Part shown: in pieces, positions 1 through 10,311 of the stretch
Layout of the letters: each line of letters begins with the position of its first letter
Position numbering within the stretch: the first letter of the stretch is position 1
NCBI RefSeq assembly: GCF_027943255.1
Contig: NC_072897.1
Span: 40,956,044 to 41,020,043, forward strand
Direction of reading: 5' to 3'
Source: Anastrepha obliqua
Taxonomy: Eukaryota; Arthropoda; Insecta; Diptera; Tephritidae
Length of the DNA: 64,000 nt
Program-made: the position numbers and the translations under genes
The notes under the pieces: model-generated
Database searches by the model: none
What the model saw: only the letters and a program-made list of their open reading frames with translations
What the model was told of the DNA's origin: nothing

Positions 1-198
1 TTACCATGTTAGGACAGGAATTCAGATTTTTTCTGCGTTTACCAAACTACTGAGGAATTTCATAAGATTTTTCGGCACACTACTATGGAAATCGACTTAT
101 TTCATGCCCACAGCGAAGCGAATAAATTTGCGATTAAGAAGGCATTTCATTTGTGGTGCAGAAGCTAAAGTCGGCGGAATTATTTGTTTTGTTTTTTG

Positions 199-525
199 GC
201 CCGTATTTAATTCAGGTTCAAGTCCTGAAGTCATATTTTTTTTTCTTGCACATTTTTTTTTTACAATTCAAACCAGGAAAGTTTGGTAAAATTTTTGAGT
301 TTATTTTAATTAAAATTTCTTTAAAATACTGTTTTTTTTGTATTTCATAAAGGGAAATTTCTTTTCGGTATAAAATAGTTCATACTGGATATGACCTGAT
401 TTTTATATAAATCAATCAAAACAGAAAATAAGTACATACATACATATGTCTTTAATCTCTTTCATCAAATCCAAATTATATTGATGAGAAAATATCATTC
501 TAATATCCGTCCAGAAAGCCAAACG
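199..525 (+). repeat. Short dispersed repeat with tRNA-like T-arm, copy A
   Basis: A diverged copy of the sequence at 678-985. It starts near a T-arm-like hairpin at 212-228 (stem TCAGG/CCTGA, loop TTCAAGT), which contains a Pol III B-box-like GGTTCAAGTCC. A T-rich tail follows, then a shared block ending in 'TTTAATCTCTTT...ATTGATGAGAAAAT...TAATATCC'. The tail at 509-590 (CCAGAAAGCCAAACGCGCAT...) is similar to 1692-1800. I infer a tRNA-derived SINE or a local duplication. No open frame here is credible. Confidence 0.5.
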
Positions 526-614
526 CGCATACACACATACATATGCATATAATTGAGCATACAAACAAATATGTGCATATAAAACTGCGAATCGAATAAA
601 TGAGTGATTTAGAA

Positions 615-985
615 AAGTTCATTAGTAATTATAGTTTAGCGCAATCGTGAAAGACGTGTCGTATATGCAGTACATCGTCCCATATTTGGCTCAGGTTCAA
701 GTCCTGTACACACTTTTCTTTGTTCGATATTTTTATTTAATTTTTGGTATTTGGTTTAATTAGAATTGATTTAAAATAGTGTATTCAGGTTTTTCTAATA
801 CCTGTTATTTAGAAATTTATTTTCTATATAACATTATTCATACTTCTTTTGAATTGATTTATATGTAAAACAGCCATAAAGGCAATCATATGAATATGCA
901 TTCCTATATTTAATCTCTTTAGTCAAATCTGAACTACTTATGTACATACACATATTGATGAGAAAATGTTCTAATATCCATGGAT
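615..985 (+). repeat. Short dispersed repeat with tRNA-like head, copy B
   Basis: Second copy of the repeat at 199-525. Here the tRNA-like head is more complete: an A-box-like TAGTTTAGCGCAATC at 632-646 lies about 60 bases before a B-box-like GGTTCAAGTCC at 693-703. That is the spacing expected of a Pol III internal promoter. The body aligns with copy A through the stretch with TTTAATCTCTTT and TTGATGAGAAAAT. It is likely a degenerate tRNA-derived SINE and not a working tRNA gene, because the acceptor stem does not pair. Confidence 0.45.
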
Positions 986-993
986 GCATCGAC

Positions 994-1692
994 CCGATTT
1001 ACACGAGGAGACATCTGGAAGGGAGACACTGGAAATTCTCTTTTCATGTCTCATTCGCGGCCACACGGGCAAAATTGTTTTCGGCAACATTTTGACATTT
1101 ATATTAATACTTTAGCATCGTCTGGTTCGGATGTATTCTAGCACGCGCTTACATGTAAGGCAGAGAGCGTTCGACAACAGTTTCTTAAATATATGAATGA
1201 AAAATGCAAACTGGTTAAATAATAAATAATTTGTTGTTTTTTTATTTAAATATATTTATAAATTGTTGTACTTGAATAAAAAAAATTAAATTAAAAATAC
1301 TTCATACATAAATAATTAACTTAAAATTAACTTGAGTATCTAGAAATGCGGGGAAAATTAGAATTCAACATAAACATGCCCCATAATATATTTTAAATTA
1401 TACCTACTTTACTAGCAAAAATAATCGTGCATTTCCCAAGCAGTGTTCGGATGTTTGTCATCTTTGTTATCTTCCATTTGCTTGAAAACCAACTCATAAC
1501 TCAGAACCTTCTCCCACAAAAGAAGAAAACAAATGAACCAACTGTCAAAAATTGCTTTAAGATTGGAAATACGAATAAGAAGAGCAAAGCGTGTCGCCAG
1601 TACAGGAGACAAATTCCCTTCTCTCTTCCGCGGCCGTCCTTCACCCCCGAACAAAATGTTTCCCTTCCAGATGTCTCCTCGTGTAAATGGGC
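994..1692. repeat. Inverted pair of a 28-base block; otherwise no gene
   Basis: The block around 998-1027 (TTTACACGAGGAGACATCTG, then GAAGGGA) recurs in reverse complement at about 1663-1690. Flanking similarity extends patchily on both sides (a GCGGCC block is also shared). The intervening ~630 bases are AT-rich. Open frames across 1412-1946 overlap on both strands, have microsatellite-like composition and match no family I know, so I do not call them genes. Confidence 0.4.
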
Positions 1693-1839
1693 ACATCCAG
1701 AAAGCCAAACACGCATACACGCATATGTATATAAATGTATATAAATACATATATACAAGCCTTCAACGAACGCAAAATGTATGCATATAAAAAACAACAA
1801 CTGCGACCGCCTTCTTTTCCGTCAGTGAAAAGATGGTAT

Positions 1840-2266
1840 ATGTATCCCCTATGAGCAAAAAGAACCGGGAAGGTGATGTTGACTCTTTTCTTCGATTGCC
1901 AAGGCATAGTCCACCATGAGTACCTTCCATCGGGCCAGACAGTCAATAAAGAATATTAATTATCCGTTTTGAAGCCTTTGAGAGAGATGCTCTATGTTGC
2001 AAACCGCCGGAAATGTGAGCAAACAATTCTTGGATTTTGCGTGATGATAACGCGCCATCGCACCGATCAAAGAGATCAAAGAGAATACGACGAAGGAGCT
2101 GAAGGCCATGTTGGCCTGCCGGGGGTGTTTGGAGGACTGAGTTAAACGTTGGCACATGTGTGTTGCTTCAGACGGGTCATATTTTGAAGGAGATAAAATA
2201 AATTTGCCTGAAATTTAACTCTGTTATGTTTAATTTAAATATTCCCGGAACTTTTTGATCACAGGG
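1840..2266 (+). pseudogene. Mariner transposase, 3' part, degraded
   Basis: In shifting plus frames the sequence reads mariner hallmarks in order. First comes FFDCQGIVHHEYLPSGQTVNKEY (around 1884-1955), whose D belongs to the first part of the DDD catalytic core. Next is NNSWILRDDNAPSH with the second aspartate, then a C-terminal KRWHMCVASDGSYFEGDKI. At least three frameshifts or stops break it, and most of the region between the second and third aspartates is missing. The right end at 2250-2266 (TTTTTGATCACAGGG, then TA) looks like a mariner inverted terminal repeat with its TA target. The 5' half is absent. Confidence 0.75.
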
Positions 2267-2388
2267 TACATATATGCGGCTTTGCGGACAGAAATGTGTG
2301 ATTCGCTGGAATTGTTCAAGGAATCTAAGTCGCATTAACTCGCGACTGTCGAACAGTTAGAAGACATATTTACATACATATAAGGGTG

Positions 2389-2638
2389 CATACATACATA
2401 CGGAGCCGCGGCCACTCGACATGACACAAATTCAAGATTTAGCAAATATTGGCAAATAATTCCACGCGAAATATTCCAATATTGACTATTTTCGAATGGT
2501 CGCGAAAATTGGCATATGGGCGGCTCGTTTCATGAATGAAATTGAAATATGAGCTCGAACTTATGAATGAACTTTTTTTTGTTCTAAATTGTTCAGCGCC
2601 GTAGTCGCAAGGCTTAGATTTTAGCTTTGGGCGACATG
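2389..2638. repeat. Left arm of a foldback-like inverted repeat
   Basis: This arm is the reverse complement of 5228-5590 with moderate divergence. Shared blocks include GCCGCGG...CACTCGAC, TTGGCAAATAATTC, ATTCCAATATTGACTATTTT, CATATGGGCGGCTCGTTT, GAGCTCGAA and TTAGATTTTAGCTTTG. The right arm has extra sequence in the middle. No transposase is visible between the arms, so this is either a non-autonomous foldback/MITE-type element or an old inverted duplication. Confidence 0.6.
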
Positions 2639-3231
2639 CGCGTGTGATTTATGTGTTTTTGTTGTGTTCTAGAACATTTTAGAATGTGTGGTGGCAAAGC
2701 GGCCATCGCGTTGCGGTTGCTGTGGCTTTGCGTCTATCAAAGTATTGTGTTTTTGTAAGTACAATATTAGGAGACTGGAGAAGGACAAAAGTACACGGAA
2801 GCAAGAAGGGAGCGCTGTGCTCGCGCATATATGTATGCATGAATGTATGAACGTGCATGGATGTAGTAACATATGAATACAATTATTTTGTAGGAAGTTT
2901 AGCAGGCAAGTAGATATATATGGATGTATATATGCTAGGACATAAAGTGTTTTGCACTTGTTAGGAAGAAACTCGTTCGCTAGTGCGTATGTGTATTTGA
3001 TTTCCTGTAAGAATGTGATGTGCTGTGACATGTGTAGATACATAAGCCAAGGTTATTTGGGCATACATTCATATGTACATATGTATGAAAATAAGGTGAT
3101 GTTCTTTCGCTTGTGCATTATTGTTTTTCATATACAAATGTATGTACATACATACATATGTATGTAAACGCTGTCGAATACATAAACAATAAATTGATAT
3201 ACAATATAAAATAAGTGTTGATTTATCTTAA

Positions 3232-3901
3232 GGGGGTATTCTAGTCTAGAAATTTGAAAAAATCGAAAAATTTTTTTTTTCAAAATTTGATAGTTTAACT
3301 ATTCAAAAATATCTCCCTAAAAGGATTTTTCAAAATTCGAATTATTTTCGAAGCTACAACTATTTTAGTGACGCGACAGCTTGACTGGTTTGAGCGGACG
3401 CCGAACTTCAAAAGTGTTTTTCTCGAAACTACTTCGTTCGATACGGTCGGCACGATATCTCAAGTTCTAATCAACCGATTTGCTTGAAAGTTGTCATGAA
3501 TATTCCTTAAATATATCTCGTATGAAGCTCGAAAAAACTGGAAATTTCAATTTTTTAATATGTGTAAACAATTCGAGAAAGCTTAAAAATAAGAGAAAAA
3601 TCGACCTCAATTTTTTGAGTAGCCGCCATTTTATGGAAAAAAATTTTTTTCCGTTTTTTCTGGTTCATACGATAATGACATTCATATTAATTAAGAATTT
3701 GTATTTTTTTTTTTCAGATGACCACTTCAAGGACGCATAACTCCATGAAAATTCATTTTTTTTTTTTCAAATTTATTTTGTGTGCTCCTAATATATGAAT
3801 AAATAAATGATAAAAAAATGTATCGTAAAAATATCAATAGGTTTTTTTTATTCATCGTCAAAAAATGCTCGAAATTCGGGCCTATAGACTAGAATACCCC
3901 C
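3232..3901. mobile_element. TTAA-flanked MITE (piggyBac-like ends)
   Basis: A 670 bp element with perfect 17 bp terminal inverted repeats (GGGGGTATTCTAGTCTA), flanked by TTAA at 3228-3231 and 3902-3905. TTAA duplication is typical of piggyBac-type insertion. The interior is non-coding and A/T-homopolymer rich. It shares a motif (TTTTCTCGAAACTA...ACGATATCT.AGTTCT) with the MITE at 14874-15601, so the two belong to one family or sister families. The open frame at 3480-3740 lies inside it and is not credible as a gene. Confidence 0.75.
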
Positions 3902-3905
3902 TTAA

Positions 3906-5049
3906 ACTGTTTTTTTTCTGAATGCAAATACCTCCTATTGACATGTACACACATATTATGTATATTGTCATATACCATCATTTATGTACATATAGAGTAT
4001 ACGTTCATTTATGAATGTATGTAATGAAAAACTTCATGAATTACTTTCAGAATTTATTAAAACTTATTCGCGTCGCGCGCATACGTATCTACGTAGACAT
4101 CACAAACCTTTTGTTCACAACGCAGGCGCAGAAATAAACGCTCTGCAGAGAACGTTAAATATAGAGAATTCTCACGAGCTACGAATAGTGTGAATTGTCA
4201 AAAATGAAGTCTAACCGCCGCCGGGGTGTGGTGAAACTTTTAACAGAGATGTTTTACAGCGATTTCTCCTTTAGCATATTGGCCCTGCACAGTTTTTGGC
4301 CTCTGTAGGAAATCAAATTGACGAATAGCCGACGGCATTTTGCAAAGTATTTGCTTGTGCATTTTTATGTTCCCTTGATAAAGGAAAATTTATTCAATTT
4401 GTATTTTCAGACAAAGGTGATGAAAAAAATGATTGAGAATATTTATTATATGCGCCAACATTTCAAATCAAAGTAACTTTAATATTTTGATTTAATTTTA
4501 AAAAATTCATTATAAAACGACGTCTCACATTTTGGTGTGTGCGTTTTAGTAAATTTAAAACTAAACAAGTTTGATGAAAATTTTTACTAATTTTGTGAGT
4601 CGAAATTAATTCATAGTATACAAGTGTTTTGGTATATCGACATACATATGTATTTACATTTGAATATGCATTTATTTGTTCCTTTGGCAAACCAAATCTT
4701 TTTCAATTTACATTTTATTACAGGGAATAATAATATACATACATTTGTATGTATGCATTTTCTAGATAGTATAAAACTTTAAAATAAATAAAGGAAAACT
4801 TCAAAGAAACGTATTTGCATATATGGGACAACTAAGTTCAATTGCATCTTTATTAAATATGTATATGTTGCACGCATATGTATGTGTGCACTGAAGCAAC
4901 ATGACCTACCTCACGAGCATCGCCTTATATTTCATGTATGAAAATAACCTAATGATCAAATTCCTGCCTCACAAATGCTAAAACAAATTTCTTTTGAATA
5001 CTCATGTACATATTTGTATGTGCGTATGTACACTTGGTGCCCATATCCC
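3906..5049. other. Gene-free AT-rich spacer with microsatellites
   Basis: No recognisable gene. The stretch has scattered (ACAT)n/(TATG)n microsatellite tracts. A ~45 base block at about 4128-4175 is similar in reverse complement to 6121-6170 (TTAACGTTCTCTGC core). The small frames here are AT-rich and lack family similarity. Confidence 0.5.
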
Positions 5050-5135
5050 TTCAAACAAATCAAAAAATTCTGTATACAAAACGCTTCATTACCAGGCACA
5101 CAGGAAGATGGCATATGCAAATATAAATATGTGAA
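5050..5135. repeat. Inner inverted repeat, left arm (partner 5754-5845)
   Basis: About 85 bases that recur inverted at 5754-5845. The best block reads TTTGCATATGCCATCTTCCT, followed by GTG.GCCTGGTAATGA.GCGTTTT in the right arm. This second inverted pair surrounds the right arm of the larger foldback structure, so the two inverted repeats are interleaved. Confidence 0.6.
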
Positions 5136-5227
5136 TTGAATTCAAGCAAAACAATGCTTATTAATATACCATATGCATGTACATACAACCGCACACACAG
5201 GGCACTCACTTTATTCCTCAAAATGCA

Positions 5228-5590
5228 TATGTCGTTCAAAGCTAAAATTCTATGCCTAGCGACTACAAGAACAAAATACAGTCATAGACGCAGGCGTAGC
5301 GGCCATCATTCTAGTTGCCATAGCGCTGAACAGTCGCGGCGGCGCCGAACAGTTTCAACTATTGTACTGTGCAACAAAAACTCATCATCAAAAAATTCAT
5401 TGATAATTCGAGCTCATAGTTCTAAGAGCAAGAACTTTCATTCATAAAACGAGCCGCCCATATGCCAATTTTCTCGACAATTCGAAAATAGTCAATATTG
5501 GAATATTTCGCGTAGAATTATTTGCCAATATTTGATAAATCTTGAATTTTTGTCAAGTCGAGTGCCCGCGGCTTCGTACATATGTATGCA
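5228..5590. repeat. Right arm of the foldback-like inverted repeat
   Basis: Reverse-complement partner of 2389-2638 (see that entry). It carries an insertion of roughly 100 bases relative to the left arm, around 5290-5400, which is comparatively GC-rich (GGCGGCGCCGAAC). The outer end returns to microsatellite sequence (ACATATGTATGCA). The 103-residue open frame spanning 5136-5447 lies mostly in this arm and is not supported as a gene. Confidence 0.55.
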
Positions 5591-5753
5591 TCAATATATG
5601 TATGTAAATATGTGTATATGTACAATGCTGTGCCAATGAATGTGCGCTGCGCCTATGAATGCGCGCTGGATTTCTTGAGAAGTTTTACCGTTTTATCTTG
5701 AGCTGTGGCTGGTGAGCATACATACACACAGCATATACATACGCGCAAATGTA

Positions 5754-5896
5754 TATAAATTCACAAATTTACATTTGCATATGCCATCTTCCTGTGCGCC
5801 TGGTAATGAGGCGTTTTCTATAGAGGATTTTGATTCAGTTGAAGGGAATTCAACAAAGTTTTACAGACACCAGACAGACAGACAGACAGACAGACA
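5754..5896. repeat. Inner inverted repeat right arm plus (CAGA)n microsatellite
   Basis: Bases 5754-5845 pair inverted with 5050-5135. A short (CAGA)n microsatellite follows at about 5869-5896. No gene is present here. Confidence 0.6.
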
Positions 5897-6174
5897 TAAC
5901 ATATGTATATAATTTTGGATGATTTGGAAAAATTAAAATATATAGGTCATCTTAAAAAGCTACCTAACATTCTTTGCTTCTAATCACCAAGAAATTCTTA
6001 TCGACTGCTGCTAAATTTACATAATTCAGCCCCTTACTGTTAATTTTTGTTGAAAAATGTGGCTGTGGTGTACCTCGCGCGCAAAGCGAGTACCCCTGAA
6101 AAGTGCTGCCTTTTCAGTCATTGAGACTTCTCTATACATTAACGTTCTCTGCGCTCTGCGTATTTATCCTCCCC

Positions 6175-6515
6175 ACGTGACTCGCCATCAATTCTCGGCG
6201 CAAATTTTTTATTTTTTCGTTTTTAAATTTATTTTTTTAATGTAATCGTAAAAAAATTTGTAATAAATTTTATGTATCCGCTTATCATTTCGAAAGTAAC
6301 AAAATAGTAAAAAAATAAGCAGTCGAAGAAATAAACACACCGCCTATTTTTCCTCGCCACGTGTTAGACTCGATTTCGATTCCCGGCGCAAACTTTTTTA
6401 TTAATTTTTTTTTTTTTAAATTCGTTTTTTATTTAATGTAATTGAAAAAAAAAATTATGTAATACATTTTATGTATTCGCTTATTATTTCAAAAATACGA
6501 AAATAGTAAAAATTT
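6175..6515 (+). repeat. Tandem duplication of a ~185 bp AT-rich repeat with T-arm-like start
   Basis: Two direct copies, about 6180-6320 and 6365-6512. Each begins with a T-arm-like motif (GATTCCCGGCGCAAA in the second, AATTCTCGGCGCAAA in the first), then poly-T, ATGTAAT, TTTTATGTAT.CGCTTAT.ATTTC, and ends AAAATAGTAAAAA. GATTCCCGGC is close to a Pol III B-box, so this may be a SINE family related in design to the repeats at 199-985. It is non-coding. Confidence 0.5.
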
Positions 6516-6708
6516 AATAGGTTTAATGTCGAGGTGAGAAATGTGTTGTGTGTTGAGGTGAAAGATGTGTGGTGTTTCTAAGTTTTGTGTGGGGAAAAGT
6601 CAGTGAGGTGTCTATAAACTCGGTGTGCTAAATTTCCTTACTTCAAATCTTTCAAATCTCAATTGTACTAAAAAAAGCTCACAGTAACATTTGCACCTTC
6701 TCATTGCA

Positions 6709-6954
6709 TTAACATTCTCTGGTAATAGTGCTGGTAAAAAATCCATCAATTTTTTCATTATTAAAACTTTGTAACTGAGACATAGATAATTTTAATGTAA
6801 AAATTTTTAAAGTAGTTTTATTATTCAAATGTTTTTTTATAGAATTAATTTGTTTTCTAGTAAATGGTAAATATGTTTCGTTCATTGCACTTTCTTTAGT
6901 TCTTTGTAATTGAATTGGTTCTAATTTTATAGTTATATCTGTTTTATTTTTCAT
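6709..6954 (-). CDS. Polinton/adintovirus-like small virion-associated ORF (remnant)
   Basis: An 81-residue AT-rich frame with the pattern LPFTRKQINSIKKHLNNKTT, then a K-L-S-x-x-Q-L segment. I recall this 'T-x-x-Q-x-x-x-I...LS-x-x-QL' layout from small ORFs beside coat genes in insect Polinton/adintovirus-like elements; this rests on memory of the pattern, not on a search. It sits beside the PLA2-like coat fragment on the same strand. It is an old virus-like remnant, probably truncated at its C-terminus. Low-to-moderate certainty. Confidence 0.4.
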   Translation of the reverse strand: MKNKTDITIKLEPIQLQRTKESAMNETYLPFTRKQINSIKKHLNNKTTLKIFTLKLSMSQLQSFNNEKIDGFFTSTITREC

Positions 6955-6993
6955 TGCATCGTAAACTTGTTTTTGTTGATCTTCATTGGATCA

Positions 6994-7452
6994 TTAATGT
7001 ATTGGATATTTAATGTGTCGTCCACATTTTGGAATAAAATTAATTTCATCCCTATTCTCTTTTTTATTATCTATCAATTCTTCAGTTGATGAATTGTGAG
7101 TTGTCAAACCCATACCCATTTTTCTTTCAAATTTCATAGCATTAGTAGTTAAATATGCATTTACTTTTTCTGATAAACTAGCATCTTTTCCTAAAACTCT
7201 TGACCATGCTTTATGTTCTAAAATTTTATCAGCTTCATGTCTTTTCTTTATATCATTACTTTTAGAATATGCAATATCCTGTTCTTTAGCTGCTTCATCT
7301 AATTTATTAACATATTTGGAAGCACATATTCTTCACGTTTTAATTCAAGATTAGTACCAGGTCCTAAATAATTATATCCTGGAGAATGTAACTCAAATGG
7401 AAGATTATTTATAAGATTATTTCTAATACCGTTACCATAATATCGTACGATT
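6994..7452 (-). pseudogene. Parvovirus-VP1-type phospholipase A2-like coat protein fragment
   Basis: Read on the minus strand the frame has PFELHSPGYNYLGPGTNLE, a one-base shift, then NKLDEAAKEQDIAYSKSND and RHEADKIL. It ends at a stop at 6994-6996. A calcium-loop-like YLGPGT followed by a (H)D-x-A-Y helix is the signature of the viral PLA2 domain used to breach endosomes. It is known from parvovirus VP1 and from Polinton/adintovirus-like elements. In this copy the residue before the catalytic Asp is Gln (EQD) where active enzymes have His. With the frameshift and a poly-A-disrupted 5' end, it is inactive. It is an endogenous viral relic. Confidence 0.65.
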
Positions 7453-7624
7453 AATTAAAAAAAAAAAAGTGATGTATATATATTTCTTTTGGAAATGATT
7501 TAAATTCACTTTGTGAACGGTTTCCGAAGAAAACATAATAAATAATTAATAAGTATTATGTTTATATATATTGTACCTATTTACCAATTTTCACCAATTT
7601 TCACCTTTTTTTCTATCTTTCTAA

Positions 7625-7897
7625 TTATTTTTCTTGATTTGAATCATTCTCAATTGTTCCCAATTGTTCTTGTTTATTCTCCTGTTTATTAGTTTTACGT
7701 ATAGTATTCATACCAATGTTTTTTAGTCGAATATCATATGCATAATTTTCAGCTCTTAATTGATTTAATTCATTCTCAATTGTTGCATTTTTCAAACTAG
7801 ATATATGTTGTTTTACAATACTTAAATTAGATTGTTTTTTTAGAGGTGGAGGTGGTGGTATATAATATTGTGCTGGTGATACCATTTTCGAATTCAT
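7625..7897 (-). CDS. Unrecognised 90-aa ORF of the Polinton-like block
   Basis: Complete small frame starting at the ATG read from 7897. Visible features are a PPPPP run at residues 14-18 and a Lys/Glu/Asn-rich, probably coiled-coil second half. I know no family for it. It runs divergently from the plus-strand ORF at 7999 across a ~100 base AT-rich gap. Its low-GC codon use matches the neighbouring virus-like fragments, so I place it in the same endogenous element. Confidence 0.4.
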   Translation of the reverse strand: MNSKMVSPAQYYIPPPPPLKKQSNLSIVKQHISSLKNATIENELNQLRAENYAYDIRLKNIGMNTIRKTNKQENKQEQLGTIENDSNQEK

Positions 7898-7998
7898 TTT
7901 TAATTTATTTATAATTTATATATGTATAAATTTTTTAAATATTTTTTTTATTATAAATAAATAATAAATTTATTTTTGTAAACCGTTAACATAGTCAA
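7898..7998. promoter_or_regulatory. AT-rich divergent intergenic region
   Basis: About 100 bases, nearly pure A/T, between the head-to-head ORFs at 7897 (minus) and 7999 (plus). By position it would hold the divergent promoters of the ancestral element. Several TATAAA/TTATAAAT stretches are present, but in sequence this AT-rich they prove nothing. Confidence 0.25.
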
Positions 7999-8611
7999 AA
8001 TGTCAAATATTCAAACTATTACAACTATTCAAAATAATGAAATTAAGACTTAATAATATAAAAACAATAAATAGGGAAGAAATTAATAAACAAATTGAAG
8101 AAAATAAACAATTTGTATGTAATAATTCTACATTTATACAAAACAGAAATGCATTTGTTAAACGTTTGAATATTGTTGCTCAAGATTCTAATGATGAGTG
8201 GTATAATCATGCACAGACTATTAAAAAATTATTATACACATATATTATTAATTATAAATTAATAGAATATAATAATTGTGTTTCAGTTGATGCGAGTAGA
8301 GAACTAGTAAGGGAAGTTATAATGAAAAAATGATATTAGAATTTGCACAAATGGTTTCTTCTGATCTAGTAAATCAATTAGTAGAGAAAAACCCAGAAAT
8401 AGTGGAGAAAAACAAAAAAATGGAAAAACTAATTGAAAATTTAGCAGATGGAAACACTTGATGACAGAAGAAAATTATGAAAAATTGCGTAATAAAACTT
8501 AAAAATTAATAGAGGAGGATAAAAATGAAATGCCATCTATAAAGAAGAAGAGTAGACAATTAACTGATGATGAACTTTTCAATATGATATTAAAAAAAAA
8601 AAAAAGTTAAT
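7999..8611 (+). pseudogene. Unrecognised Polinton-like ORF, broken by frameshifts
   Basis: An ATG at 7999 gives a short N-terminus (MSNIQTITTIQNNEIK) that shifts frame near 8037. The main frame at 8037-8333 is Lys/Asn/Ile-rich, with NAFVKRLNIVAQDSNDEWYN in the middle. The coding sense continues in other frames (LEFAQMVSSDLVNQLVEKNP at about 8340-8400; a Lys-rich tail to about 8611). There are at least three frame breaks. I do not recognise the family. Composition and position tie it to the virus-like block. Confidence 0.4.
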
Positions 8612-8751
8612 TAATAAATACAGAAAATAGTTCTAAATATAAATAAAAAAATAAAAATTACAAAAATGTAATATATGTAAAAATAATACCACTCGAAAAT
8701 AACAGTAGTAAACATAATGTTAATTCTATTAATAATGATTATAATATATTA

Positions 8752-10210
8752 CACTGCACAACAGCATTTCTGATGATTGGGTTATGATACATGTTTTTAG
8801 TCCAATTTTTAATGACAATTTCAAATCTGTAACTGAAATTCCTCTATCAGCTCTATATGACTCTATATGACACATTTGACTTTTTGTAATAAAACACTAT
8901 AGATTTAAAGATTATTTTATTTTATTGCCTTCTTAAGTTTGAAAAAAATGTCTTTTATATGATTTCCTTGCTGAAGTTGAAGGCATAGAACTGTGGTTAA
9001 TGCTCCAACAATAGTCGGCCATCATGTGTGTGTTCCAGTAACCTTGATAGCGTTCCTCCATCGTACGAAGGTCCTGGTGAAATCGCTCGCCCTGTTCTTC
9101 GCTGAGATCCCCAAGATTGGCTGGAAAATAGTCCAGATGGTTGTGAAGAAAGTGTAACTTAATGATCATATTACATCAAACCCTTTGGAAGTGATCCATT
9201 AGTTGTTCGACGTGCTGAGAATAGTCAGAACTTTTCTTATTTCCTAAGAAATTTTGAACAAGCCAAACAAACTCATTCCATACCATTTTCTCAATCACTG
9301 TCATAGTATCTATGACATTTGAGTCTTTTATTGACGACCTTATCTGTGGCCCGTCAAAAATACTCGCTTTTATCTTTTCTGCACTAAATTTTGGAAACTT
9401 TTTAGACAGAAAAAGAAAACAATTTCGATTTTTGTCAAGAGCTTTAACAAATTGTTTTATAAGCCCCAGTTTTATATGTAACGGAGGTAAAATTATACGA
9501 TCCCTTGATACTAAAGGTGGGTTTAAATCATCTTGGTTAAATGGTTTTGGTGTTCCCAGGTCACAATCAAAGTCACTATCGCTATTGTCTGTTTTTGCCT
9601 CAAAATGTAAAGGTTCTTCCTGTGAAGCACCAGGTTGAGGTTCAGATGACATCGTAGGGCTCAAAACACGTCTATGTGCCGATCGTATGGAAGGATATTC
9701 CCATTTGCCTCGATTTTTTCGGTTAATACCAGTTATTTTTACCATACAAAAATAACAGTCGTCGTGGTGGTTCACAGGTTCAATCCAGATCATAGCAGTG
9801 TCGTATCTAAATTTATTCCTTTTCTTATTCGTCCACCTTTTGTGGAATCCAAGGCTTATTTTTCATTTCCATTGGGTGACCGAAGTAATTTTTGTACGCC
9901 TCATTTACGAACGATGTCACATTCAAACGGTTTTCTTGAAACATATACTCTCCGCAAATAAAACAAAAACTATTCCGGTCATTTATACAAACTCGTCTTG
10001 ACGATGCCATAACAAATAATATTAACAAAACTTAATATTTGTTTAAATATTCGTCAATTAACACTGAAATATAGTGATTTTTTTGTGACAGCTATAACTC
10101 GTAAACAAGAGCTGTTACAAAAAAAATGAGGGTATATTTAGAATCAGCGTTGTCAAATTAGTAAACATCAAGTATCAAAAGTCATTCATCAGACGAAAAG
10201 TGCGATTTTG
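8752..10210 (-). mobile_element. Unclassified DNA transposon with CACTG end, internally deleted
   Basis: The left end reads CACTGCACAACAGC at 8752 and resembles the end of the CACTA-like element at 26180 (CACTGTGCGACAG). About 50 bases inside each end, an imperfect inverted repeat is visible (left CTGATGATTGGGTTATGATAC, right end complement CTGATGAATGACTTTTGATAC), placing the right end near 10200-10210. The exact right terminus and target duplication are not resolved. The element interrupts the Polinton-like block and carries the transposase-like gene described next. Confidence 0.55.
8933..10009 (-). pseudogene. Transposase-like protein of an unnamed insect family
   Basis: Starts at MASSRRVCIN (10009). 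In order it has a Cys-pair motif CFICGEY, a second DDCYFC motif, a long acidic linker, ILPPLHIKLGLIKQFVKALD, GPQIRSS, an FLGN segment and HFLHNHLDYFP. It ends with the most conserved stretch, LSEEQGERFHQD...RYQGYWN..MMADYCW. This arrangement matches a large uncharacterised family repeated in insect and cnidarian genomes. There is one frameshift near 9830 and one in-frame stop at 9176. The central part with the presumed first acidic residues is deleted compared with what I recall of the family. A DDE-type role is inference, not shown. Confidence 0.6.
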
Positions 10211-10311
10211 TTTTTTTGTATTATTGATTGTAATAATTATTATTCTATTAATGATGTTTTTTTATAATTTGATAAGACAATTAAATACAAGACTACAATT
10301 ATTTTAAATAA

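Noticed and set aside
104..350. Two overlapping Phe-rich plus frames
   Set aside because: Translated T-rich SINE-like repeat; no family and low complexity.
1412..1946. Cluster of ORFs on both strands
   Set aside because: Mutually overlapping, microsatellite-derived composition, no motif.
5136..5447. 103-residue basic plus ORF
   Set aside because: Lies mostly in an inverted-repeat arm; the partner arm is not open.
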